Below are positions 18,411-27,589 of a stretch of 64,000 nucleotides of DNA, piece by piece (the first letter of the stretch is position 1; every line of letters starts with the position of its first letter). A model generated the notes under the pieces. That model was not told the DNA's origin. It saw nothing but the letters and a program-made list of their open reading frames with translations, and did not search any database. The translations under genes were made by a program, and so were the position numbers. Location of the stretch: contig CAWABU010000004.1 of assembly GCA_963780345.1 (NCBI GenBank), positions 1-64,000 on the forward strand, read 5' to 3'. This stretch comes from PALSA-693 sp963780345 (GTDB lineage Bacteria > Actinomycetota > Acidimicrobiia > Acidimicrobiales > Palsa-688).

Positions 18411-18660
18411 AGGTTGGCTCTTCCGCGGTCGGTGTTCGTTCGGGATCTCACTCCGGATGAGGCCATGCGGCGAAGGATTTCGCGGCAGTCGAAGGTGGTC
18501 GCGTTGCGGCAGCGGGCGCAGATCATTTTGGCGTCGGACGCCGGGGTGGCCGCTCCGCAGATCGCCCAGGTGCTCTCTAGAGCGATGAGAATCAGGTGCG
18601 GCGGGTGATCGCCGAGTTCAACGCGGACGGGATGGATTCGCTGCGCCCTCCCAGAAATGT
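18411..18660 (+). pseudogene. IS630-family transposase N-terminal fragment
   Basis: The frame from TTG 18414 reads VFVRDLTPDE, SRQSKVVALRQRAQIILAS and AAPQIAQVL, the helix-turn-helix head of IS630/Tc1-type transposases. At about 18580 it shifts to the frame with ENQVRRVIAEFNADGMDSLRPP. The DDE catalytic domain is missing after about 18660. Confidence 0.75.
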
Positions 18661-18784
18661 CGTCGACACCCGCCCCGAATGTTCACGACCGAACGACGAT
18701 CCCGGGCGCTCGGCTGGGGCCGAAGTCGTGCGGACCGGGGTGGGCCGGTCGCTTTACTCCGAGTGGGCAAAGTGTTTTGGCGGG

Positions 18785-18842
18785 TGAGTCATTGTGACTT
18801 ATGGGCCCATGAGTGGACGGCCCTCGTAGGTCCAGCGGACAT
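18785..18842 (-). repeat. second copy of an IS630 3' terminus
   Basis: This segment resembles 19590-19640, the end of the IS630 DDE fragment: both have GTCATTGTGACTTA followed by a sequence that on the minus strand codes the end of WTYDGRPL. The two copies have the same orientation and bracket the nitroreductase gene. Confidence 0.5.
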
Positions 18843-18849
18843 CGTGTCG

Positions 18850-19560
18850 TCAGGCCGGCGTCTTGTCACGCCACGGCTGGCGGCCGTATTGGTCGAGGTG
18901 GACAACCGTGCCGACCGGCTTACGCGCCTTACGCCCATACCGCCCCTTGGGCCAGCCAAGTGTCACGATGCAGCACGGCTCGACGGTCAGAGGCAGCCGC
19001 AGGATTCGGCGAGCCAAGGTGTTCGACCACAACGGCAACGTGATAAGAGCACCTCCCAGGCCGATCGACCTCGCCGCCAGCAGGAGATTCTGGGCGCTGG
19101 GATATATGGACCCGTATTGGCTCGACGCCGCGATGGGCGGCTCCGGCACGAACGGCACTCGAGCACCACCTCGCAGACAGCAGACCACAACTACCGGGAT
19201 CTCCTCAAAGTGGTCGACCTGCCATTGGACCGACTTCAGGATCTTGGCAGTCTGCTCATCGGACTTGATGCGACGGCCGAGCCCGCCGTAGATCCTCCAC
19301 GCTCGCCGGTATTGCGCTGCCAGCGACGCCTTGATGGCGCGGTCCTTCACGACGACAAACTCCCAGTTTTGCCCGTTCGAGCCGGTCGGCGCCTCGAGCG
19401 CCAGCTCTAAGCACCGCAGTACGATGCGGTCGTCGATCGGATCAGGCTGAACCCGCCGGACTGCCCGCTGGGTGAACATCGCCTCGGCGAGGGGCATAGC
19501 TAGCCGAGCGTCCACTTCGCTCAAATCATCGGTCGGAACCAGGATGTCGTCCATGCCCAA
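18850..19560 (-). CDS. nitroreductase-family protein
   Basis: The intact 236-residue frame starts at ATG 19560 (an in-frame ATG lies two codons later). Residues 28-36 (FTQRAVRRV) and 57-69 (APTGSNGQNWEFV) are the FMN-binding blocks of the nitroreductase fold. YPSAQNLLLAARSIGLGGALIT is the second conserved block, and the tail carries the GRKARKPV lysine/arginine cluster. It should reduce nitro or quinone substrates with NAD(P)H. It sits between two IS630 terminal sequences of the same orientation, suggesting it moved with them. It differs from the nitroreductase at 1944 and is not a recent duplicate. Confidence 0.88.
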   Translation of the reverse strand: MGMDDILVPTDDLSEVDARLAMPLAEAMFTQRAVRRVQPDPIDDRIVLRCLELALEAPTGSNGQNWEFVVVKDRAIKASLAAQYRRAWRIYGGLGRRIKSDEQTAKILKSVQWQVDHFEEIPVVVVCCLRGGARVPFVPEPPIAASSQYGSIYPSAQNLLLAARSIGLGGALITLPLWSNTLARRILRLPLTVEPCCIVTLGWPKGRYGRKARKPVGTVVHLDQYGRQPWRDKTPA

Positions 19561-19600
19561 GTTTCGCGGCCTAGTACCGCCACGCGTAAGTCATTGTGAC

Positions 19601-19921
19601 TTACACGGCCATTAGGGGGCGGCCGTCGTAGGTCCAGCGGAACGGGGCGGCTCGACGGTTGTAGTCATTGATGAAGGCGATGACCCGTCGGGCCAGGTCG
19701 TCAACCGATCTGAATTCGCCTCGGCGTAGCAGGCGACGTTCCAGGATGGAGAAGAACAGTTCCACCTGGTTGAGCCACGAGGCTTGGGTGGGGGTGAAAT
19801 GCAGGTGGACCCGAGGGTTGTGTTCCAAGAGGATGGCGGTCTTCTCGGTGGTGTGGGCCGAGAGATTGTCCACGATGACGTGCAGGTCCAGCTCGGCGGG
19901 GCTCGGTCCATCAGGTCCCAC
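19601..19921 (-). pseudogene. IS630-family transposase C-terminal (DDE) fragment
   Basis: The 106-residue frame reads LDLHVIVDNLSAHTTEKT, then LHFTPTQASWLNQVELFFSILE and ends FRWTYDGRPLMAV. This is the last part of the IS630 DDE domain, including the second Asp (VDNLSAH) and the final Glu (QVE). The first catalytic Asp and the N-terminus are absent upstream. Confidence 0.85.
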
Positions 19922-20189
19922 AGACGAGTGTCTCGGTTCATTGCAGCTGATCTGACGACCGGGCCGGCACGAGGGCGAGTGCTGATCCTCGGCCGTGACC
20001 GAGACAAGTTTGCTCGGTCGAAGACGCCGTGGCCACCTAGCCGTCGCGGCCTGGAGGCGAGTTGGCGATCCTGTCCGCTACTCGCCACATCATTACGCCC
20101 CCTTGTCGGACACGTGATCGAGTTCCTCGAGGGACAGGTGTGGCCATCCTTCGGGAGGGCCCCATCCCTGTGGGTTCCCTGTCGGTTCG

Positions 20190-20421
20190 CGAGCGACCGG
20201 CGTGCGTGTCGGTGGCGGTTCACGACGCGCCGATCTCGGGACCGGTCACTTGCCAGCTGTTAGCTCGCAACGGAACCGTAGTGACGGTTGGAAGATTTCA
20301 TGTGATAGACGGAAGCGGCTCGTGGTCAGCGCTCGACCCCGCCGGCGTCGGCGCGCACTGGGGCGGACGGCTGGTCGACCCCACCGGACTGGTCCAGTCG
20401 CCTACCCGGCGCGCCGGGTAG
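20190..20421 (+). pseudogene. anti-sigma-factor-like C-terminal fragment
   Basis: The end of a plus-strand frame reads PISGPVTCQLLARNGTVVTVG, then FHVIDGSGSWSA and GGRLVDPTGLV. This fits the extracytoplasmic beta domain that ends RskA-type anti-sigma factors. The zinc-finger cytoplasmic part and membrane helix are missing. 19922-20189 shows no gene. Confidence 0.45.
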
Positions 20422-20469
20422 GCGAGAGATTGGGATCGGCAGAACTTCCGGTCCCGGTCCTCCGGGCGG

Positions 20470-21728
20470 TCAGTTGCCGAAGTCCCAGGACTGGCCTCGC
20501 TCGTAGCGGCCGATCACGTTTTTGGCGATGAGGATTTTGTGGACCTCGTCGGGGCCGTCAGCTATTCGCAGGGTCCTGGCGCCCATGTACATGCCGGCCA
20601 AGGGCAGGTCGTTCGTGATCCCGGCCGCTCCCCACACCTGGATGGCGCGGTCCACGACCCGCTGGTAGGCGGCCGGTACGGCCACTTTGATGGCGGAGAT
20701 GTCGGTGCGGGCGGCGTCGAGACCTTCGTCGATCTTCTCGGCGGCGTGGATGGTCATGAGCCGGGCGGATTGGATGTCGATGTAGCTGTCGGCGATGAAC
20801 CCCTGGATGAACTGCTTGTCCTTGAGCGGTCCGCCGTGGACCTCGCGCTGGAGGGCCCGCTCCACCATGAGGTCGAAGGCCCGCCACATCTGGCCCACTG
20901 AGTTCATGCAGTGGAAGATGCGGCCGGCCCCGAGCCGGTCCTGGGCGGCCTGGTGGCCCTGGCCCACCTGCCCCAGGATGTTCTCTTTCGGGATGCGGAC
21001 GTTGTCGTAGACCACTTCGCAATGGTCCGACTCCGCACGGCCCCACACGCCGATACCCCGGACGATCTTGACGCCCTTGGTGGCGGTGGGCACGATGAAC
21101 TGGGCCATCTCTCCCTGCCGGCGTTTGGCGTCGGCGTCGCTGTCGGCCACCCGGGCCATGACGATGAAGAACTGGGCGTCGATGCCGTTGGAGGTGAACC
21201 ACTTGTGGCCGTTGATGACCCAGTGGTCGCCGTCGAGCACGGCCGAGGTGGTGAGCGATCGGGCGTCGGATCCGGCGTTCTCGGGCTCGGTCATGGAGAA
21301 GCCGGACTCCATCTTCCCGTCGATCAGGGGTAGCAGCCACTCCTGCTTCTGCTGCTCGGTGCCGTATTTCACCAGGATGGTCTGATTGCCCGAGTTGGGG
21401 GCCACCACCCCGAACAGCGCTGCCCCCCGACCGCGTAGGCCAGTACCTCGTTCATGTAGGCGTGGGCCAGGAAATCGAGGCCCATCCCGCCATACTCGGT
21501 GGGCAGATGCGGGGCCCACAGGCCGGCCTTCCAGACCACCTCCTTGATCTCCTCGCGGAGCTGCACGGCCTGGCGCCGTTCGCTGTCGGAAGTTCCTTCG
21601 TTTTGGCCGAAGCCCCACAGCTTGGCCTCGTTGGGCAGGATCCAGTCGTTGACGATCTCTGCCGTCCTCAGGCGGAGGTCGTTGATCCGCTCGTCAAGGG
21701 TCGGGATCGGCTTCACATTCATCGACAT
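20470..21728 (-). CDS. acyl-CoA dehydrogenase, one frameshift at a G6 run near 21425
   Basis: ATG 21728 follows GGGAGG at 6 nt. The first frame encodes the N-terminal helical domain (LPTEYGGMGLDFLAHAYMNEVLAYAVGG). At the G6 run (about 21421-21426) one missing G would restore VGG-AALFGVVAPNSGNQ in the frame ending at 20470. The second part has the FAD/substrate blocks GFSMTEPENAGSDA, WVINGHKWFTS and the C-terminal helices with VWGAAGITNDLPLA. Repaired length is about 420 residues. Acyl-CoA dehydrogenases introduce the alpha,beta double bond in acyl-CoA beta-oxidation, passing electrons to ETF. No neighbour is linked. Confidence 0.85.
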
Positions 21729-22174
21729 CAGTGACCTCCCTGGTCGCGCTCGAGGTCCGGGCTGGTCCCGTTAAGGCCGCTAGACCTCGATGCATGGGTC
21801 GTTGCCCACACCATGAGCCTACGCCCATCGCCACCGCTAGGGCCGAACGGACCTACCTCGGCCGTGAACTGCCCCCAGAACGCCCGATCGCTCGGTTCGA
21901 GGCACCAGCCGGCCCCGGCCGGCCTCGTCCGAGCAGAGTGGAGTGGCCCGGTTTGTCGGCCTGAATCCAACCGAGGTGGGGGGAGATTGGGGCGAGGGGG
22001 CCCTTCGGCCCTACCGCTTGGCGCTGTCCGAATCGCGGTGTCAGTAGCAGTAATGCGGGCGCCGCCAATGTGCGCGCGACTGATACCGACGCGGGCGTCC
22101 GCGGTTCTTGTCCTCCCACGACTTGAGCGAGGTCGAAGCACTCATCGGCCGGGGGCCATCCTTCGCTTCCTCGG
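21729..22174. other. intergenic, no gene recognised
   Basis: About 450 bp separate the acyl-CoA dehydrogenase start from the end of the cytochrome operon on the same strand. I see no motif-bearing frame. Confidence 0.5.
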
Positions 22175-23158
22175 CTACGGTTCCGGGGCGGTGCTGTTGA
22201 GAGGGTGGTCCCGGTAGTAGTTGCGCCAGATGATCTTGTAGATGGGTATCCATCGTGGTAGGGAGCGCAGTCCGGGGATGATGGGCACCAGGATGAGGCC
22301 GAGGGACAGGATCATCATGGTGGCCCAGACCAGGGCGTCGGCGTTGCCGGAGGTCTTGAACGGCGAGATCTGGTACCAAAATGTGTACAGCCACAGCCAG
22401 GCTTGGCCGGGGTAGCTGCCGGTCTCGTTCATCATGCCCCACTGGTCGCCGCCGAGATGTTGGACGCTGGCCAGGTCGCCCAGGTAGCCGCCGTCGGCGA
22501 GGAACAGGAGCGGTTTGGTGTAGTCGACCTGGTAGAAGCCGCTGCTCTGGTTGACCAGTTGGCTTTGGAGGTTGCCGCTCTGCGCCATGCGCAGCAGGGC
22601 CGCGGTCATCGTCGGTACCGGCCCGTAGTTGCCGGGAGCAACCTTGGCCGGGTCGTTGCCGGGTGCTTTGGAGATGGCCGTGTCATAGGCGCTGGCCCAC
22701 GCCTGCTGCTGGGTGGCGCTGGCGTTGCGGTAGACGGCCAGGGCCGCGGTGAGGAAGGGGTTGCCGGTGACCGTCGAGAGCGGTGCCAGGACGAAATCGA
22801 CTGCCGAGTCGACGGGTAGGCGGACCCCGGCCCACTTTTGCAGGTGCAAGAAAAAGATCGACTGGCCGGTGCCGGCGTGGTTGTAGGGGGGCCCGTAGGA
22901 GGCGCTGGTGCTGGTCCCGTCCAGCTCGGTGACGGCGGTGGTGACGAAGTCGGCCGGATTCTGACGAGCCCACTGTTGCAACGTCACGGCCTTTTCGTCA
23001 GGGGAAGACAGCACCAGGGCGGCGATCACCGCGATGAGGCCGACCACGATCAGGGCGATGACGAATTCCTTGGCCAGGTCGTAGGGGCGTTTGGGCCCGG
23101 TCCACTGCGCCGCTCTGGCCCGTCGCCGGCGACCGTGGGATGGTGCCGGTTGGCTCAC
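22175..23158 (-). CDS. cytochrome bc-complex subunit (C-terminal membrane part, subunit IV-like)
   Basis: The 327-residue protein has one N-terminal membrane helix (about 30-50), a long extracytoplasmic segment of about 190 residues, and C-terminal membrane segments around 255-305, ending RSLPRWIPIYKIIWRNYY. Similar proteins follow the cytochrome b gene in actinobacterial and Firmicutes-type menaquinol:cytochrome c reductases and supply the second half of the quinol-oxidising membrane core. The ATG overlaps the cytochrome b stop by 4 nt, so translation is coupled. I see no CxxCH haem motif in it. The large periplasmic insert is unusual for a plain subunit IV. Confidence 0.65.
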   Translation of the reverse strand: MSQPAPSHGRRRRARAAQWTGPKRPYDLAKEFVIALIVVGLIAVIAALVLSSPDEKAVTLQQWARQNPADFVTTAVTELDGTSTSASYGPPYNHAGTGQSIFFLHLQKWAGVRLPVDSAVDFVLAPLSTVTGNPFLTAALAVYRNASATQQQAWASAYDTAISKAPGNDPAKVAPGNYGPVPTMTAALLRMAQSGNLQSQLVNQSSGFYQVDYTKPLLFLADGGYLGDLASVQHLGGDQWGMMNETGSYPGQAWLWLYTFWYQISPFKTSGNADALVWATMMILSLGLILVPIIPGLRSLPRWIPIYKIIWRNYYRDHPLNSTAPEP

Positions 23159-23817
23159 CTGCCGCCCTTGCCGTCGCGGGTGGGCTCACCGTCAGGGCCG
23201 ATGCCGATCGGCGGTGCCACCCCTCGGAGCCGTACCAGCACCACATGCAACACCACGATGATCCCCACCCCCAGTGGTAGGAGCATGATGTGCCACAACA
23301 GCATCTGGCCCAGGTTGAGGACATTCCAGAACGCCCCCACCCCGGTGCTGTTGATCCCGTCCTTGGCCTGGGTGGCGATCCACTGCGAGTCGAAATTGGT
23401 CTGCACCACATAGCCGGTGAACGCCGTGGCGATGGACACCAAGAAGGCCACCACCCCCGTCACCCAGGTCAGCATGCGTCGGCCCCGCCAGGCCGCCATC
23501 CAGAACTTGCCCCACAGGTGAATGACCATGAAGAAGAAGAACAGCTCCACGCTCCACAGGTGCAGGCTGTTGAAGAAATGCCCCACTGCGGTGGTGTGCC
23601 ACCAGTTAGTGCCGCCCACGGCCAGGGCCGAGCCCGAGACGATAATGAACACCAGCGCGGCCAGGCTGAGCACCCCGAATACATAGATCCACGACGACAC
23701 ATAGGCCGGCTGCTGGTCGGGCAGCGCCCGGTCGGGCGGCAACGCCGACAGCAACCGGTCCCGGATGCGGCCCGTCCAGCTGCGGGCGCCTCGCTCAGAT
23801 TCAAGAGTCGCGCTCAC
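23155..23817 (-). CDS. cytochrome b (b6-like) subunit of a quinol:cytochrome c reductase
   Basis: Start GTG 23817 overlaps the stop of the preceding small gene (GTGA) and is preceded by AGGAAG; the open frame upstream of it is spurious. The 220-residue product has four membrane helices. Both bis-His haem pairs are intact: HLW-SVELFFFFMVI-H in helix 2 with 13 residues between the histidines, and HIMLLPLGVGIIVVLH-type helix 4 with 14 between. This is the four-helix b6-type arrangement that holds two b haems for quinol oxidation and reduction. It is the middle gene of a tight three-gene operon. No Rieske iron-sulphur or cytochrome c gene is in the window. Confidence 0.85.
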   Translation of the reverse strand: MSATLESERGARSWTGRIRDRLLSALPPDRALPDQQPAYVSSWIYVFGVLSLAALVFIIVSGSALAVGGTNWWHTTAVGHFFNSLHLWSVELFFFFMVIHLWGKFWMAAWRGRRMLTWVTGVVAFLVSIATAFTGYVVQTNFDSQWIATQAKDGINSTGVGAFWNVLNLGQMLLWHIMLLPLGVGIIVVLHVVLVRLRGVAPPIGIGPDGEPTRDGKGGR

Positions 23818-23993
23818 GGCCGCTTCCTGCCGCCCGGGAACGGGGCCAACAGGGCCACCACGAACACCACGATCATCAACAAGATGACAATAAAGTTCGC
23901 CAGCGATAGCTGGATGAACCCCCAGTGGATGTAATAGCCGGGGCTGTTCAAGTCCAACGCCAGCAACCCACTCGAGGACGCGGCACTGACCAC
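23814..23993 (-). CDS. small single-helix membrane protein, first gene of the cytochrome b operon
   Basis: GTG 23993 has an excellent GGAGG six nt upstream and opens a 59-residue frame. One membrane helix spans about residues 25-50 (ANFIVILLMIVVFVVALLAPF), preceded by GYYIHWGFIQLS and followed by PGGRKRP, which puts the basic tail inside. Its stop overlaps the cytochrome b start. It probably assembles with, or stabilises, the cytochrome b complex, as small subunits do in bc/b6f complexes; this role is inferred from context. Confidence 0.65.
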   Translation of the reverse strand: MVSAASSSGLLALDLNSPGYYIHWGFIQLSLANFIVILLMIVVFVVALLAPFPGGRKRP

Positions 23994-24189
23994 GAGCCAC
24001 CTCCGGGAGCTCTCGTAGACCTACGGATGAATGTAGCGACCGACGTGCACGGGCTGGGGGATCCCCTACGGTGCCACCTCGAGAGACCGCAGAAGAAAAT
24101 GCGGCCGTTCGGCACCGTTGTCCACGACGTAACCGGCGTGGTTGAGGACCGGCTGGAAGAGGACAATCGCCGCAACCACGGTCACGTTC

Positions 24190-24570
24190 GTGATGAAGGA
24201 AGAACAGGAGACCGGTGGCGATCGCGACCGCCTCGCACGACCACACCGGCAGTGGGCCAGGAGGCAGTAGCGCAGCCGCTTGGGCTCGACATGGGCGAGC
24301 TCGCCTTCTAGGCAGAGCAGTCTGGTCCAGGCCAGGAGGTCGGAGGCGATGCACACCAGGGCGAACGGGGCCGCGTTGATGGCGAAGCGGTGTGAGGGAA
24401 GATTGGAAAGGCCGTGGTCTTTCGCGTCGCAGATGCGCTTTTCGGCTCGGCTGGGCCCCGACCTCGGCAGAGCGCGTCCAGATAGGCGATCTCGCCGTCG
24501 GAGGTCGGTGAGAAAACACCAAATAGCGGTGACCGTCGATATCGGTGAAGCTCAGCTGGGCGCCGGGGTG
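24190..24570 (-). pseudogene. IS1380-family transposase C-terminal fragment, several shifts
   Basis: Pieces in alternate minus-strand frames read PGAQLSFTDIDGHRY, then RICDAKDHGLSNLPSHRFAI and CIASDLLAWTRLLCLEGELAH with EPKRLRYCLL. These are successive blocks from the C-terminal half of IS1380 transposases. At least two shifts separate them, and the catalytic N-terminal half is missing. It replaces the body of an SDR gene whose first codons are just upstream. Confidence 0.7.
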
Positions 24571-24571
24571 G

Positions 24572-24643
24572 GCCGGCGCGCCCCGGAATGTACCCGGCGC
24601 CCGAGGCCAGGGCGCGCTTGCCGTCGAAGCCGAGATCGATCAT
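24572..24643 (-). pseudogene. short-chain dehydrogenase N-terminus, cut by IS1380
   Basis: ATG 24643 opens MIDLGFDGKRALASGAGYIPGRAG, the first beta strand and glycine-rich NAD(P) loop of an SDR. Identity ends at about 24572, where IS1380 sequence begins. The start is 15 nt after the stop of the acyl-CoA dehydrogenase fragment, so the two were an operon. Confidence 0.65.
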
Positions 24644-24658
24644 CGGCGGTCCCTGTCG

Positions 24659-25095
24659 TTACTTCTTGGCCGTGACCGCCTCGCTGGTGACGCCCTTGGG
24701 CCGGTCCATGATGCCGAACAGATATCCGGCTACCCGGCGCATCTGCAACTCCTCCGAGCCTTCCGTGATCCGGTAGCGGCGATGGTGACGGTAGATGTGC
24801 TCGAACGGCTTGTGCCGGGAATAGCCAGGCCTCCGTGGACCTGCATGGCCCGGTCCGCGGCCTCGCAACACAGACGGTTGGACCAGTAGTTGCACATCGA
24901 CACCTTGTCCGATGCGGCGAACTCGCCGTAGGTGTCAATCTCCCACGACGTCTTGTGGATGAGGACGCGCAGCATCTCGCACTGGGTCTGCAGCTCGACC
25001 AGGGGGAACTGGATGCCCTGGTTGGTGGCGAGGCAGTCCAGCCTGCTGACCAGTGGATTCGCGGTGGCCTTACGGAGGCGAACAGCGGCCATCCC
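24659..25095 (-). pseudogene. acyl-CoA dehydrogenase C-terminal part, frameshifted
   Basis: The frame from about 25095 reads NQGIQFPLVELQTQCEMLR, YWSNRLCCEAADRAMQVHGGL. It then needs one extra G near 24832 to continue with GYSRHKPFEHIYRHHRRYRI and TEGSEELQMRRVAG to the stop at 24659. This is the C-terminal helical domain of an acyl-CoA dehydrogenase, with the conserved HGGLGYSR loop. The N-terminal two-thirds are missing; sequence upstream of 25095 belongs to something else I cannot name. Confidence 0.75.
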
Positions 25096-25663
25096 TTGTC
25101 GTCGCCCAGGCCGAGACGGCCGACGAGAAGGCCGCATTCGCAGGCGGCTTGCATGACCTCGGGGGGGTCGAGCCAGATCTTGGGGTTGCGCGGGCAGGGC
25201 TCGGCGACGACGAGATCGGCGCAGCAGACTTCTCTAGCGGCGGGTCCGGGCCGCCTTCGATGCGGCGCGCCCCCTTGTCGGGCTGTCATTCACCTGGCGG
25301 GTGCGCATCGGAGTGAAGTAGAGGTGACCGGCAGCGGCTCGCCCAGCAGCGGGGAGGGCCGAAGCGCCCAGGCCCGTCGCAACCTGTGTCTGCGGGCTTC
25401 CACCGGCGGAGCGAGGCCGTGCTCGTCGGTCAGATGATCGACATGCTCCTGTTTGGCGTGAGGCGACGGCTACCTTCGAGGAAGAGCGCCAGGCCGGTGG
25501 ATGGATCAGTTAGAACACGTTGTTTACCAGTCCTGTTCGGACGCGAATAGGGGCACCGGAAGGCAGATCCGGTGCCCCTATTGCTTCCCCGCCTCCCTCC
25601 TTGCGGGGACATCTGTTGACTAACCGCATCGGCCTGATCGATGGCCTCAGGTCGCCGAGTCCG
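25096..25663. other. no recognisable gene; contains a strong hairpin
   Basis: Frames such as 25137-25289 minus give Cys- and Pro-containing peptides that I cannot place. The only clear structure is the inverted repeat at 25546-25582. Confidence 0.45.
25546..25582. terminator. perfect 15-bp hairpin, possible bidirectional terminator
   Basis: Arms AATAGGGGCACCGGA and TCCGGTGCCCCTATT are exact reverse complements around a 7-nt loop. The T-tract is weak on either side, so it could be a terminator of the hairpin-dominated kind or a protein-binding dyad. Confidence 0.5.
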
Positions 25664-26074
25664 CTACAAAACCCCGGAGTCGCCGACTGCGGCGTTAGCG
25701 GAATGAGCCTTGCGATCAGCAGTCCATCTCAGTGAGTTTCGGGCGTCGAGTTTCCGGCCGGCCGACTCGGCGACTCGTTGGCGCTCTGCGACTGCCGTGC
25801 CGGCACTCGCCGGCCAACGCCACTGACCGTCCAGCCCGATCTCGAGCCAGCCGAGGACACGACGCAGGTCGTTGATCAGGGCGGCGATCTCCTGGGCCCG
25901 AGCCGAGGTCACACCTCTTCGGATATGACCTCCACCGTCAAAGAGCTCGCGCTCGAAGTACCGAATCTTGGTGACCGCGGCCGTCTTCTCGGCCCCGGTA
26001 GGGAACGTCGGGATCGTAGGGTGGCTTGCCCGATCCTCGACGGCGGTGATGGATGGATTGCAGTCCTTGCTCAT
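25664..26074 (-). CDS. hypothetical protein with strong ribosome-binding site
   Basis: ATG 26074 follows AAAGGAGG at 8 nt, the best start signal in this part of the window. The 136-residue product is hydrophilic and basic toward the end. A central segment (ARAQEIAALINDLRRVLGWLEIGLDGQWRW) looks like a helix pair. No signal peptide or membrane helix is seen, and I recognise no family. It stands alone; the 15-bp hairpin lies about 80 bp beyond its stop and could be its terminator. Confidence 0.5.
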   Translation of the reverse strand: MSKDCNPSITAVEDRASHPTIPTFPTGAEKTAAVTKIRYFERELFDGGGHIRRGVTSARAQEIAALINDLRRVLGWLEIGLDGQWRWPASAGTAVAERQRVAESAGRKLDARNSLRWTADRKAHSANAAVGDSGVL

Positions 26075-27589
26075 CACAGCGCCTCCTTTCCTACCTACTA
26101 AGACGACGAGAACCCTGAGAGTCAGTTCATCGTTTCGTCATAAGGTCCTGAGAATCTTCGGCCATCTACTCCTACTGAAGGTCCTGCCTCACATGCCGCC
26201 AAAAGGCCTACCGGCGCCGCGGTGGCCGGCCGTCCGGTACCCACCAATGCGCAACGTCGCCGGCGCTCCTGCCTCCCCTCTCGATCCGGAGCAGCCGCAG
26301 GGGGAGACCGCCGACCCTGCCGTCTTGCCTACTTGCCTCCGCGGCCCGGCCTGGTATTCCGGCGGGATGGGGCGTCCCCCCATGGGTCTCGCGGCGAGCG
26401 CAAGCCCCCCCGGGGGGAACGTGGCGGGGACCGAACACGTCTCGAGCGAGGCTCGGAGCCGAAGTGCGGCTATCTGCCCGCTTGCCTACTTGACTCCTGG
26501 TCATGCTTTGTCTCCTCGGCTAAGTCAGGTCAGTTTCCTGACGGCGTCGATGTCGTCGTCGGTGGCCATGTCGAACCCGTCCATCCGGGCGGCCTCGCTC
26601 AGATCGGGCTCGTGGTCCATCCAGACGCTGACGTGGTCTCCCTGGTCGCCTTTGCGCTTGAACGGCCAGGAGGGCTGCACGCCCAGGTGGACCTACGGGG
26701 CGTCCGCCCCTATCGGCGAGTGCGAGGGTGCGAGACCCGCGACGCCGACCTCGCCGACTACCTCCGCGCTGTCTCACTGCCGACCGTCGCGTGGCTCGGC
26801 GACTTCGAGGCCTACGTTCGTACCACGCAGGGACTGGCCTCGTCGCCCGTCACCGCCATGCGGGTGTTCGCCTGGACGATGCGCAGTTAGCTCGAGAGAC
26901 GTCCTCCACTCCAGATGACGCCCGACTGCACCTAGCGCGGGCGCAGGCCGAGCTCGACAGAACGTCCCCAAACGTTCAGTCGGCCAGAATCGGATCGTCC
27001 ACTATCGCCGGGTGAAGGGCTGTTTATCCGGGTGATTCGTACCCGATCGCCTGCTTGGTATAGCAAGCGCGAGGAAGCCGTGGCCGTGCGGCACATACGG
27101 GGCGTACCCGGAGCGGTACGGCGTCTGCATTTTCGGGGCAGTGTACTCCGACCTCTTGTGGCCGCGGAACGAGTAATCGTAATCGACGGAACGTTGGTCG
27201 CTAGATGCCCGCGCCGAGGGGGCGATCGAAGCCGGAGCGATTTGGATGGACCTCGGCCTCACCGGCTCGCCCCGTTCGATCGAGGGGGTGATCGGCGAAT
27301 CGTCGGTCGCAGATGGCGGCGAAACTACAGTTGTTCCGGTTGGGTCTTCTATTCGTAGATCTTGTCGGCTGGCATATTGAGCGGCCAGGGTCCCCTCGTT
27401 GGACTGCACTTTGTCGGATCGGACCCACCGGAAAAGGAACTCGTCCGGGAACGCTGTGCGCACGGAGAGCTGGGGAGGTGGCCGTCTGGACAGGTCGGGG
27501 TCAACTGAACGAAGGAACGTACCGATTTACTGGGCAGGACCACTGACGGCGGGACGGCACCGGCACCGAAGCATCAGACCTTTGGTCTG
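26075..27589. other. 1.5 kb of unresolved sequence
   Basis: Candidate fragments exist but conflict. A minus frame ending near 26521 gives MDHEPDLSEAARMDGFDMA and DDDIDAVRKLT, like the end of a small acidic protein. A plus frame ending at 26890 gives LADYLRAVSLPTVAWLGDF. Neither has a convincing start or family. The part from 27000 to 27560 shows nothing recognisable. Confidence 0.4.

Noticed and set aside
23155..24522. A 455-residue cytochrome b gene starting at 24522
   Set aside because: The upstream extension overlaps IS1380 remains and the small membrane gene; GTG 23817 with coupled overlap is the real start.
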